A stretch of 64,000 nucleotides of DNA from Methylophilaceae bacterium LSUCC0401 (GTDB lineage Bacteria > Pseudomonadota > Gammaproteobacteria > Burkholderiales > Methylophilaceae), in NCBI GenBank assembly GCA_024919035.1, contig CP103442.1:620001-684000 (forward strand), written 5' to 3'. The position numbers were made by a program, and so were the translations under genes. The notes under the pieces are model-generated. The model was not told where the DNA came from. It did not search any database and saw only the letters and a program-made list of their open reading frames with translations. Below are positions 39,898-48,192 of this stretch, one piece after another (within the stretch, counting starts at the first letter, position 1; every line of letters starts with the position of its first letter).

Positions 39898-40956
39898 TCA
39901 GCCAAAATATTTTATCGCCTGATCGCTTCCAGGAAGTAGGTCCTTATTTTTCATCTCATAGGCTATTTGATCAACAAATTTTTTAATGGTGGGGATGTAC
40001 GATGAATCAATCTCTTTATTCCTTCCGTCGACCATAACAGCATTTAATTTGATACAAAACTCATTGATCATCTCAATCATTTGCGAGAATGCATTTTGTG
40101 AATTTGTTGTGGTCGGAATATCTAACGAAAAAATAATACCCTGTATAAATGCATCACTTTCAATTCTTAATGGTTGTCTGCTCAAATTCATTATTTTAAA
40201 CATCTTTTCTCCATCAACCTTTGGATCAAAATACCAATGAAAGTCTTTAAATACTCTGATGTTTGCTTTGTTGAAAAAATCTTGAAACGCGCCAAAATGA
40301 AATGAGCTATCCGTTTTTGGTTGGACCTTGATCAGGATCGTCTTATTCACCAGGGATTTAAAATCTTTTAATTCGTTTGCCCTGTCAACCATATCTTCGT
40401 TTGCTAACCAAATTTGATTAACATCGAGCTGTTCTCTGATTTTTTCAATAAAACCTAAAAAATGATCTTTTACTTCCTCATTTACTTCAAGCTTTCTTGA
40501 AATTAACGGTAATGTGAGTAGAATTTGATCGAATAAAAACTCATCATCAAGAGCTTCCCCAGTTGCCCATAAGTCCTCATCTTTTCTTAAATACAATCCC
40601 AATCTAAGTTGAGTTAGGTAGTCAGCCACCCCAAGTTCAATTAAAATTCTAGCTGGCTTAGGTTCTTTTAAAGTCAGGCTCACAACAGACTCAAATTTTA
40701 AATTTATTTCACTCGGTAAGTTTTTTCTCAAAAATTCAATAGATACATTAGATGAGGAAGATTCATGAACAATATAATTATCTAATTGATCCTCTTCCCT
40801 AATACTATTTTGAAATAAAGGATCTCTTTGGCGTTGTATTGTTTCTGCTTTTTTTTGTTTTTCTCTTATTTTTTTTAATTGGATCCAATTAAAAATAATC
40901 ATTAAAAAAACAATGCTTAAACCTAAAATTAGTAATGCAATCTGAACATCACTCAT
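39898..40956 (-). CDS. zipA: Cell division protein ZipA
   Basis: Anchors FtsZ to the inner membrane during septation. An N-terminal helix (QIALLILGLSIVFLMIIFNW) with the N-out topology typical of ZipA is followed by a charged linker and a C-terminal FtsZ-binding domain of about 140 residues. The linker lacks the long Pro/Gln-rich stretch of E. coli ZipA and is replaced by a more folded-looking segment. The position between smc and ligA confirms the assignment. The ATG overlaps the smc stop by four bases. Confidence 0.88.
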   Translation of the reverse strand: MSDVQIALLILGLSIVFLMIIFNWIQLKKIREKQKKAETIQRQRDPLFQNSIREEDQLDNYIVHESSSSNVSIEFLRKNLPSEINLKFESVVSLTLKEPKPARILIELGVADYLTQLRLGLYLRKDEDLWATGEALDDEFLFDQILLTLPLISRKLEVNEEVKDHFLGFIEKIREQLDVNQIWLANEDMVDRANELKDFKSLVNKTILIKVQPKTDSSFHFGAFQDFFNKANIRVFKDFHWYFDPKVDGEKMFKIMNLSRQPLRIESDAFIQGIIFSLDIPTTTNSQNAFSQMIEMINEFCIKLNAVMVDGRNKEIDSSYIPTIKKFVDQIAYEMKNKDLLPGSDQAIKYFG

Positions 40957-43900
40957 GATGGTTGACTCACTTTAGATTGTTGATCCTTACGGACATCATT
41001 TAGGTCTACTTCAACAATTCGAGAGACTCCAGATTCCTGCATGGTCACGCCTATAAGTTGTTCGGCCAATTCCATAGTAATTTTATTATGAGACACATAC
41101 AAGAACTGGGTATTAGATGACATTTCCTTGACCAAATCACAAAATCTTTCAGTATTCGAGTCATCTAGAGGAGCATCAACCTCATCTAATAAACAAAATG
41201 GTGCTGGATTTAATCTAAATAATGCGAATACAAGGGCAATTGCAGTTAAGGCTTTTTCCCCTCCCGAGAGCAGATGAATTGTTGTGTTTTTCTTACCAGG
41301 GGGTTGAGCGACAATTTGGAGGCCCGTGTCTAAAATTTCATTTCCAAGAAGCTCTAGAACCGCTCGGCCACCACCAAAAAGTTTTCTGAAGTAATCATTA
41401 AGATTTTGATTCACTTCATTATAAGTCGCTTTTAATTTTTCTCGAGTTTCCCGGTCAATTTTTCCAATTGCCGATTCTAATGTGGCGCTGGCCTCTGTTA
41501 AGTCATCAACTTGTATATTGATGTATTTGACTCTTTCTCTTTCCGTATCGAGCTCAGCCACTGCCGCCATATTTATCGGCCCAATACGCTCTATTTTTTG
41601 ATTCAATTTTTCAATTTTTTCATCGAGAGTTGTTAGCGTTTCATTTTCAATTTGCTTAGTCACTTCATCATCGTGAATTTGATATTGTATGTATTCTTTA
41701 ACTGAATAATCAAAATCGATTTTCTTTTGCTGTTCATTAAGTTTTTGATTTTGTTGCTGCTCAGATAATGGGGTTATTTCCTGAACAAGTAAAAGTCTAA
41801 TTTGCTCAAGTTCACGTAAATTATTCTCACTGATGGCTAATTGATCTCGCTTGGCCTTGAGTAATTTTTCAGCATTATCTTTTTCAATGATGAGTGCTTT
41901 AAGGTCATTGTTTAATGATTCATTGAGTTCCGTAAAACGCTCGAGACTGTAATCATTTTTTGATTGTGATAATGAATTATACTCATTCGTTAACAGTTCT
42001 TTTCTTTCTTTCGCATCACTTATCTTGTTAGTGGATAAAGCAAATTGATACTCAATTTCTCGTTTTTGTTTTTCAGCTTCATCAAAAATTCTCTTAGCTT
42101 CAGAAAATATTTTTTCCAGTCCTAACTTTGTATTTTCTAATTCAAGCAAGCTTTGTTCATCCGTCGAGATACTCGCTTCTAGACTCGCAATTTTATTTAT
42201 TTTGAGTTGCCTGTCATTTTCAATCAGCTGTTTTTCTTGATTAATAGTTTCAATATCCCGATCAATTTGCTTTAATCTTTCATTAGCGGTTTCAAGCTGA
42301 TGTCTTTGTTTTGCAAACTTGATCTCAATTTCTTTTGCTTGCTTTTCTGACAACTCTCTCTGTTCGAGTAAGTCACTCAAATTTTCCTTTGTATTTTCTA
42401 TACTTGTTCTTAATGAATTGATTTGTGATTGCAAATCTTCGTTATCTTTATTAAGACTATTTTGACTAGCAATTAAATCTTCAATTTTTGCTTTAGTGGC
42501 GAAAGTATCAAACTTAATTTGATTGTCGCCATTAATATACTGATAATGTTTGCCATAAATATTTCCGTGGATATCGACTAGACTTTGTCCAAGACTAAGC
42601 TGGTCTCTGTATCGTTGAAGTAGACTCATGTCTTCAATCACAAAAACACCATGCAATAAATCTTCAACAGCACCTTGATATGCACTATCAATTTTAATTA
42701 AATGGGTCAGTGGATTAAGCTCACCCAAAGAAGTTTTTATAAAAGTATGTTTAGATGTTTTTAGTAAAGTTATAGCTTGAGCGGGTTTTTCAAAAGCGGA
42801 ATTCTCTGAAAAATAAGCATTTGACTTTAATCCAATAACAGCATCGAGGGCATTGGTCCATTTGTCGTCAATCTCTAATGTATTTAACAGGCTGGTATTT
42901 GCATCAATGTTATTTTGTTGTAACCAGCTGCTGATTTGTTCCTGATTAGAATGAGCTTCCATCAAATTGGTTAATGATTTGATTTCCGCACCAATATCAC
43001 TTAACTGAGCTTGGAGAGATTGTTTTTGTTCATTCAGATCATCTTCACTTACTTCATAATCTTCAATAATGGTTTTCTGATCAGCGATAGCTAAGTTTAG
43101 ATCTTCAATTTTTTTATGTAGGAGATCGAGATCATCTTTACCATAATCCTCTGTATCTTTAATAGTCGTCTGTTGGATTTGACGATCATTTAATAAAGCA
43201 CTCAGTCTGTTTTCAAAATCTTTTAGCTTGGTTTCCATGAAGGATAAAGTATTCTGATCAAGTCTGAGTTGTTCTTTATTGGTTTGAAGTTGGTTCGATT
43301 TTTCTGAAAATTGATCTGCGACGGATTTATAATTATGTTCTGATTTTTTATACTCTTCCTGTTTGGCGCTAAATGAATTGCTGTAATTGGATAAATTTAC
43401 TTCACAGTCTTTGAGATCTTGTTCAAGACCAACAATGTTTTCGTCAAGTTTGATGGTTTCTTCAGCAATTTGTTTTAACCTCTGGTTGCTCTGGTTAATT
43501 TGATTCTTTACCCTCTCCTCTTCATTGCGATTCGATTCGATTTTACTTTCAGTCGAGCTGACCTTGGAGCTGACTTCATAAAAATTCGCTTGGATTGGAT
43601 TGATTGATTCGCTCTCCGTTCTAAAATCTTCGCGAGCTTTTTCTACATTTATTTCAGCTTTGGTGAGCTCTGCTTTTTTTTGCTCGACTTGAATTTCAAT
43701 TTGTTTCAGCAGTTTTTGTGACTCTTGCCACTGGTGAGCAGCTGATTCTTTTTTTAAATACGCTAATTGTGCTTGGAATAATTTGAGCTCTTCCTTGAAG
43801 CTATTATATTTTTTTGCCGCCTCTGCTTGCGCTTCAAGTTTAGTGATCGCCGAATTAATTTCTTTTTCTAGATCCCTCACTCTTTGCAGATTGTCTCGTG

Positions 43901-44459
43901 TGTCGCGTAAACGAAATTCTGTTTCTTTTCTACGTTCTTTATATTTACTGATCCCTGCAGCTTCCTCCAAGAAGCTTTTTAAATCTTCAGGTTTTGCTTC
44001 AACAAGTTGAGAAATGGTATTTTGACCAATAATGGCATACCCTCGAGTTCCTAAGCCTGTTCCATAAAATAAATCAGCGACATCCTTTCGACGAACATTG
44101 ATGCCATTAATAGAATAAGTTGAGCCTTTATCTTTTTCAATAACTCTTCTCACCGCAATTTCGGAATATTTTGCCCACTCATTGGCAGCTTTGTTTTCTG
44201 AATTATCAAATAAAAGTTCAACGCTTGCTCTTGAAATAGCCGGACGCGTGTCTGTGCCATTAAAGATAACTGACTCCATGGATTCGCCACGCAGTTCTTT
44301 TGCGGATGATGAACCCAGAACCCACTTTACAGATTCCATGATATTTGATTTTCCGCAACCATTAGGGCCTACTATTCCCACTAACTGTCCTGGAAGGGAG
44401 ATGGTCGTTGGATCTACGAAGGTTTTAAAGCCTGCTAACTTGATTTGTCTTAACTTCAA
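40953..44459 (-). CDS. smc: Chromosome segregation protein SMC
   Basis: Condensin ATPase that organises the nucleoid. Walker A GPNGCGKSN at residues about 31-39, two long coiled coils (residues about 170-500 and 660-1000) flanking a hinge near 510-650, then LLSGGEKALTAIALV (signature) and CLLDEVDAPLDDSN (Walker B). It has 1168 residues. The start is TTG at 44459, preceded by GAGAAG, and gives the canonical MKLRQIKLAGFKTF. Presence of SMC with ZipA instead of MukBEF excludes the enteric branch. Confidence 0.97.
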   Translation of the reverse strand: MKLRQIKLAGFKTFVDPTTISLPGQLVGIVGPNGCGKSNIMESVKWVLGSSSAKELRGESMESVIFNGTDTRPAISRASVELLFDNSENKAANEWAKYSEIAVRRVIEKDKGSTYSINGINVRRKDVADLFYGTGLGTRGYAIIGQNTISQLVEAKPEDLKSFLEEAAGISKYKERRKETEFRLRDTRDNLQRVRDLEKEINSAITKLEAQAEAAKKYNSFKEELKLFQAQLAYLKKESAAHQWQESQKLLKQIEIQVEQKKAELTKAEINVEKAREDFRTESESINPIQANFYEVSSKVSSTESKIESNRNEEERVKNQINQSNQRLKQIAEETIKLDENIVGLEQDLKDCEVNLSNYSNSFSAKQEEYKKSEHNYKSVADQFSEKSNQLQTNKEQLRLDQNTLSFMETKLKDFENRLSALLNDRQIQQTTIKDTEDYGKDDLDLLHKKIEDLNLAIADQKTIIEDYEVSEDDLNEQKQSLQAQLSDIGAEIKSLTNLMEAHSNQEQISSWLQQNNIDANTSLLNTLEIDDKWTNALDAVIGLKSNAYFSENSAFEKPAQAITLLKTSKHTFIKTSLGELNPLTHLIKIDSAYQGAVEDLLHGVFVIEDMSLLQRYRDQLSLGQSLVDIHGNIYGKHYQYINGDNQIKFDTFATKAKIEDLIASQNSLNKDNEDLQSQINSLRTSIENTKENLSDLLEQRELSEKQAKEIEIKFAKQRHQLETANERLKQIDRDIETINQEKQLIENDRQLKINKIASLEASISTDEQSLLELENTKLGLEKIFSEAKRIFDEAEKQKREIEYQFALSTNKISDAKERKELLTNEYNSLSQSKNDYSLERFTELNESLNNDLKALIIEKDNAEKLLKAKRDQLAISENNLRELEQIRLLLVQEITPLSEQQQNQKLNEQQKKIDFDYSVKEYIQYQIHDDEVTKQIENETLTTLDEKIEKLNQKIERIGPINMAAVAELDTERERVKYINIQVDDLTEASATLESAIGKIDRETREKLKATYNEVNQNLNDYFRKLFGGGRAVLELLGNEILDTGLQIVAQPPGKKNTTIHLLSGGEKALTAIALVFALFRLNPAPFCLLDEVDAPLDDSNTERFCDLVKEMSSNTQFLYVSHNKITMELAEQLIGVTMQESGVSRIVEVDLNDVRKDQQSKVSQPS

Positions 44460-44497
44460 ATACTTCTCACTATTATTCTATAAGTTACAAAAAAATG

Positions 44498-44503
44498 TAT
44501 AAT
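44498..44503 (+). promoter_or_regulatory. Candidate -10 box for queF
   Basis: TATAAT lies 31 bp before the queF ATG in the 75-bp AT-rich divergent space between smc and queF. There is no good -35 hexamer, and no strong Shine-Dalgarno precedes queF. Confidence 0.35.
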
Positions 44504-44534
44504 TTCAAAAAAAATTTAAGAGCCACAGCACAAC

Positions 44535-44978
44535 ATGAAACTTACAAAACTAGGAAGTAAGCCAACCGCGCAACCAACTAAAGAGTTAGAAACTTTTAGC
44601 AATCCAAATCCCAAAGGTGATTTTCACATCCATATGGAAATACCGGAATTTACTTGTTTATGCCCAAAAACTGGACAACCAGATTTTGCTACTCTCTTCT
44701 TAGATTATATCCCTGATAAGCATTGTGTGGAACTGAAAAGTCTAAAATTATACATGTGGTCATTTCGAGATGAGGGATGCTTCCATGAGGCTGTTACAAA
44801 CCAAATTTTAAATGATTTAGTAAAAGCCACCAAGCCAAGATATATGAAATTAACAGCTAAGTTTTATGTTCGTGGCGGCATTTTCACCAATGTTATTGTC
44901 GATTACAGAAAAAAGGGATGGAAACCTCAACCTAAGGTTGATTTAGATGTGTTTCCAAGCCAAAATAGCGTTGTTTAG
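44535..44978 (+). CDS. queF: NADPH-dependent 7-cyano-7-deazaguanine reductase, QueF type I
   Basis: Reduces preQ0 to preQ1 in queuosine synthesis. The catalytic Cys is in [16 protein letters not shown] and the QueF motif is [20 protein letters not shown]. At 147 residues it is the unimodular (type I) form, not the longer two-domain form of E. coli. No other queuosine gene is adjacent. The tRNA-Ala gene follows six bases downstream. Confidence 0.95.
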   Translation: MKLTKLGSKPTAQPTKELETFSNPNPKGDFHIHMEIPEFTCLCPKTGQPDFATLFLDYIPDKHCVELKSLKLYMWSFRDEGCFHEAVTNQILNDLVKATKPRYMKLTAKFYVRGGIFTNVIVDYRKKGWKPQPKVDLDVFPSQNSVV

Positions 44979-44984
44979 TTAAAT

Positions 44985-45060
<76 letters not shown>

Positions 45061-45135
45061 ACAAAAGTCTCAATGTAATTACCTTATAAATGTCTTCATT
45101 TTTATGTTTTCCTGTGTATATTAATATTAATAAAA

Positions 45136-45160
45136 CCTATTTTTTAATAGGAATTCTTTT
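45136..45160 (+). terminator. Weak hairpin between tRNA-Ala and the panB-like gene
   Basis: CCTATT and AATAGG form a six-pair stem with a TTTT loop, followed by AATTCTTTTT. It could terminate the queF-tRNA transcript or sit in the leader of the next gene. The low GC makes it a weak call. Confidence 0.35.
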
Positions 45161-45193
45161 TAACTACCTAGAAAAAGTTATTAGGGAGGCATC

Positions 45194-46003
45194 ATGAGTG
45201 TATTAGAAAGTTTTAAACAATTAAAAGCCGATGGGAAAAAAATTGTAGTAGTTACTTCCTATGAATACTGGAGCGCAAAAATTCTGAATGAAACAGACGT
45301 AGACGGTATTTTAATTGGTGATGATTCATCTATGGTGATTCATGGACATGAAAATACCATGAACTCGGATGTAGAAACGATTGCAATGCATACGCGAGCT
45401 GTAAGGAAGGGAGCAAAAGATAAATTCCTTATTGCAGCCATGCCTTTTATGAGTAATCGCAAAGGCTTTAAGGAGGCGATGGACAACGTTGAAATTCTGA
45501 TGAAGGCAGGTGCAAATGCATTGAAGATTGAGGGGGTGGATGGAAATGAAGAGCTTTATGCTCATCTTACCCAATCAGGCATACCAACAATTGGTCACAT
45601 TGGCCTCACACCAACACACCATAATGCAATTGGTGGTTTCAAGGCCCAAGGCAAAACCAAGGAAAGTGAACAAAAAATCATCACAGAGGCTAAACAACTT
45701 GAAAAGCTTGGCTGTATATCTATTGTATTAGAGGCAGTGCCCCAACATGTTGGAGCGGCCGTTCGAGATGCTGTTTCAATACCAGTTGTTGGCGTTGGTG
45801 CTGGAGTGGATGTGGATGGTCAAGCCCTAGTGCTCCCAGATATGCTAGGATTTTCAACAGATTTTAAGCCCAAATTTGTGAGGACGTATCTAGATGGAGC
45901 TAGCTTGATCAAAAATGCGGTAAATCAATTCGCAGCCGATGTTCATGCAGAAACCTTCCCAGCAGCTGCAGAAACATACGCCCCAGGTAAAGGTCAACTT
46001 TAA
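45194..46003 (+). CDS. PanB-like ketopantoate hydroxymethyltransferase homologue with altered metal site
   Basis: Belongs to the PanB family, which makes ketopantoate for coenzyme A: TSYEYWSAKI, MHTRAVRKGA, ALKIEGV, GHIGLTPTHHNAIGGFKAQGKT, LEAVP and GVGAGVDVDGQALVLPDMLGF all align with PanB. However, the usual VGDSLGM is IGDDSSM (residues 41-47), and the second metal-binding Asp (E. coli D84, in ADLPFM) is Ala82 here (AAMPFM). It may be a diverged paralogue with another aldol-type reaction, or a functional PanB with a different metal site. panC is not nearby. GGGAGG precedes the ATG. It has 269 residues. Confidence 0.72.
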   Translation: MSVLESFKQLKADGKKIVVVTSYEYWSAKILNETDVDGILIGDDSSMVIHGHENTMNSDVETIAMHTRAVRKGAKDKFLIAAMPFMSNRKGFKEAMDNVEILMKAGANALKIEGVDGNEELYAHLTQSGIPTIGHIGLTPTHHNAIGGFKAQGKTKESEQKIITEAKQLEKLGCISIVLEAVPQHVGAAVRDAVSIPVVGVGAGVDVDGQALVLPDMLGFSTDFKPKFVRTYLDGASLIKNAVNQFAADVHAETFPAAAETYAPGKGQL

Positions 46004-46031
46004 CTGAAACGCATTATAAACTTGTTTTTTT

Positions 46032-46053
46032 AAAGGGGCTTAACTGCCCCTTT
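46032..46053. terminator. Hairpin between convergent panB-like and 5-FCL genes
   Basis: AAAGGGGC and GCCCCTTT form a perfect eight-pair stem around TTAACT, in the 78-bp space between two convergent genes. There is a T-run on the upstream side but not downstream, so termination efficiency is uncertain. Confidence 0.55.
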
Positions 46054-46081
46054 ATTATGGAATTATTTAAATTAAAGATAT

Positions 46082-46648
46082 TTAAAAAGAATAGATTCGT
46101 CTTGGAGTAACGCAGTGAGTTAAAGGGATATCCAACTCACTCATATCGTCTATAAATTCGCAGGGATCGAATAAACTAATCCCTACCCTGTTTATGTTCA
46201 TCCCTAAAGAGGCAAAAAAACGATCATAAAACCCTCCTCCATAACCTACCCGGAAGCCTTTCATATCAAAAGCTAAAAGAGGTGTAATGACGAGATCAAT
46301 TATATTATTACTTTTCCAAACAGGATTCATGGGTTCAGTGATGTTTAAAGTTGTAATTTTTGTTTGGGTATCAGGTTTAAATTCTGCATTTTTTAAGGTC
46401 TTGTCTTTAAAGTTTGTGACCGGCACCACAACATCAATCGCGTTATTCCAGCAATATTCAATAATCGGTAAGGTGTTAATTTCCCCTTTGGAATGCATGG
46501 GCAAAAAACAATGAATACATTGAGGTTGTAAATCACTAATGAGCTCAATGGTATTGTGAATTAAATAAGATGAAACATCTTCAAACTCTGTCACAGAAAA
46601 CTCTTGACGTTTTTTTAAATAAATCTTTCTGACGGTATCTTTGTTCAA
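46082..46648 (-). CDS. 5-formyltetrahydrofolate cyclo-ligase family protein
   Basis: Converts 5-formyl-THF to 5,10-methenyl-THF. The C-terminal LVITPLLAFDMKGFRVGYGGGFYDRFFA motif is diagnostic and FLPMHSKGEINTLPII is the central substrate region. It has 188 residues with a TTG start at 46648; no ATG precedes the N-terminal KIYLKKRQEF segment. It is divergent from the monooxygenase gene across a 201-bp region that carries an inverted repeat. Confidence 0.9.
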   Translation of the reverse strand: MNKDTVRKIYLKKRQEFSVTEFEDVSSYLIHNTIELISDLQPQCIHCFLPMHSKGEINTLPIIEYCWNNAIDVVVPVTNFKDKTLKNAEFKPDTQTKITTLNITEPMNPVWKSNNIIDLVITPLLAFDMKGFRVGYGGGFYDRFFASLGMNINRVGISLFDPCEFIDDMSELDIPLTHCVTPRRIYSF

Positions 46649-46693
46649 AATAATTTTTAATTAAATGATGAACAAATAATAACAGTTAAAAAT

Positions 46694-46716
46694 TAGCATA
46701 GAAAGCAACTATGCTA
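46694..46716. promoter_or_regulatory. Perfect inverted repeat in divergent promoter region (candidate operator)
   Basis: TAGCATAG and CTATGCTA are perfect inverted repeats separated by seven bases. On the minus strand a consensus -35 (TTGACA, 46741-46736) lies 17 bp before CATAGC (46718-46713), which overlaps the right arm, so a bound repressor would cover the 5-FCL promoter. A plus-strand TATTAT at 46726-46731 could be the -10 for the monooxygenase. The operator role is inferred. Confidence 0.45.
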
Positions 46717-46762
46717 TGATCAAAGTATTATCTTTTGTCAATGAAGTCTATTTGAGAAAATT

Positions 46763-46847
46763 TAATACACTCATGATCCATGGGCCCTTTTGCTCCCATC
46801 GACCAGTTACTTCAAATTAAAGCAGAAACAGATCTGAGTCAGTATTA
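46763..46847 (+). promoter_or_regulatory. Structured leader element immediately before the monooxygenase-metY pair
   Basis: TAATAC-a-CTCA-t-GATC (46763-46778) pairs with GATC-TGAG-tca-GTATTA (46831-46847): fourteen pairs interrupted only by a bulge and a small internal loop. Inside lie a hairpin ATGGG/CCCAT (46780-46799) and a weaker GTT-CTT/AAG-AAC hairpin (about 46806-46829). The closing stem ends two bases before the ATG at 46850, so it would bury the initiation region. No known riboswitch class could be recognised. The pairing is seen; function and coding strand are inferred. Confidence 0.45.
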
Positions 46848-46849
46848 GT

Positions 46850-48175
46850 ATGGAAAAAGTAGATGTCATTATCATTGGTGCAGGTATCGCTGGAATTACT
46901 ACAGCTTATTATCTTCAAAAAAATTTCCCCAAACTTCACTATAAAATTATTGAATCTAGAAGCGATCTAGGAGGAACCTGGGACCAGATGATCTTCCCTG
47001 GCGTGCGCTCAGATAGTGACATGTATACCTATGGTTTTAGTTTTAACCCCTGGCAAGGCTCCATCATTGGACAAGGTGCAGACATCAAAAAATACCTCGT
47101 GGACACTGCTGAAAAATTTGGGATTAAGCAACATATTTTATTTAATACTCGAGTGTCATCGCTGAATTGGGCGGATCATCAATGGACGACACAAACAAAA
47201 GATATTAGCTATACCAGCAACCACGTCATTTGCTGCACCGGATCACGGGATTACCGGTCCGCTAATTTCCCCAAATTTGAGGGTGAGCATTTATACCAAG
47301 GAAAAATTGTGCATACCCAAGATTGGGGGAATGAAGATTTTAAGAATAAACATGTGGCAATTATTGGCAGTGGGTGTACGGCCGTTACCATGACTCCGGC
47401 CATTGTCGATCAAGCAAAATCAGTGACCTTAATTCAACGCAGCCCAGCCTGGATCATTAATGTAGACAGCCAAGAAAAATCGAGCCGATTTTATAAAACA
47501 TTCGAAACCATATTTGACTATTTTTATAGTCGAGCTTTTAAAAAATTCTATAAAAAGAAAATTATCGCCAAATACTCTTACTATGACCACACCAATGTCC
47601 CCTCTTATAATTTCTGGGATCAGCGCCCCGCCTGTAGTCTCGATAATGATTACTTTAATTCGGTAAATTTAGATAAAGTGAGCGTCGAACATCAAGGCAT
47701 TAGCCATTGGGAAACAACGGGTCTTAAATTAAACAATGGAAAAATTATCCATAGCGATTTAACCATTATGGCTACCGGTCTTAATGCACAATTACTTGGC
47801 GGGATTGACATCTTTGTGGATGAGAAAAAAATCAATTTGAATGACACGAGTTGGTATCGAGGCATGATGTTTAGTGGCATACCTAACCTTTTTGCACACA
47901 CCGGCTACATTAATTTTAGCTGGACCGCACGCTGTGAAATTGTAAGCCAGAGGATTTGCAGAACGCTTCAATACATGGGTAAAAAAAATCTTGTCAGCTG
48001 TGTTCCAAAATATATTGGAAAAAAATCAGAGCCAGCCATTGAAGCCAATTATGTGCTGCGCTCGATGGATAAATTTCCCAATCGAACTTATAAATTTAAT
48101 AATGCGAACTATCTATTTGAATATATAAGTTTTAAGTGGACACGCATCAACGATGGTGCATTAACTTTTAAATGA
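46850..48175 (+). CDS. Flavin-containing monooxygenase (FMO/Baeyer-Villiger type)
   Basis: A 441-residue flavoprotein. The FAD-binding GxGxxG motif is IIGAGIAGITTAYYL (residues 7-21), the NADPH-binding one is IIGSGCTAVTMTPAI, and the family fingerprint YQGKIVHTQDW (FxGxxxHxxxW type) is present. Such enzymes oxygenate sulfides, amines or ketones. It overlaps metY by four bases (ATGA), which hints at an organosulfur substrate, but that is inference. No clear Shine-Dalgarno precedes the ATG. Confidence 0.88.
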   Translation: MEKVDVIIIGAGIAGITTAYYLQKNFPKLHYKIIESRSDLGGTWDQMIFPGVRSDSDMYTYGFSFNPWQGSIIGQGADIKKYLVDTAEKFGIKQHILFNTRVSSLNWADHQWTTQTKDISYTSNHVICCTGSRDYRSANFPKFEGEHLYQGKIVHTQDWGNEDFKNKHVAIIGSGCTAVTMTPAIVDQAKSVTLIQRSPAWIINVDSQEKSSRFYKTFETIFDYFYSRAFKKFYKKKIIAKYSYYDHTNVPSYNFWDQRPACSLDNDYFNSVNLDKVSVEHQGISHWETTGLKLNNGKIIHSDLTIMATGLNAQLLGGIDIFVDEKKINLNDTSWYRGMMFSGIPNLFAHTGYINFSWTARCEIVSQRICRTLQYMGKKNLVSCVPKYIGKKSEPAIEANYVLRSMDKFPNRTYKFNNANYLFEYISFKWTRINDGALTFK

Positions 48176-48192
48176 TCAAAGGGTATAACGAT

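Noticed and set aside
46763-46847. SAM, SAH, ZTP or TPP riboswitch
   Set aside because: None of the conserved core sequences of these classes is present on either strand; kept only as an unassigned structured element.
46649-46849. 6S RNA upstream of the 5-FCL gene, as in many proteobacteria
   Set aside because: The minus-strand sequence has no 6S-like central bubble with GC-rich flanks that I can recognise; the long-range stem fits better as a leader next to the monooxygenase start.
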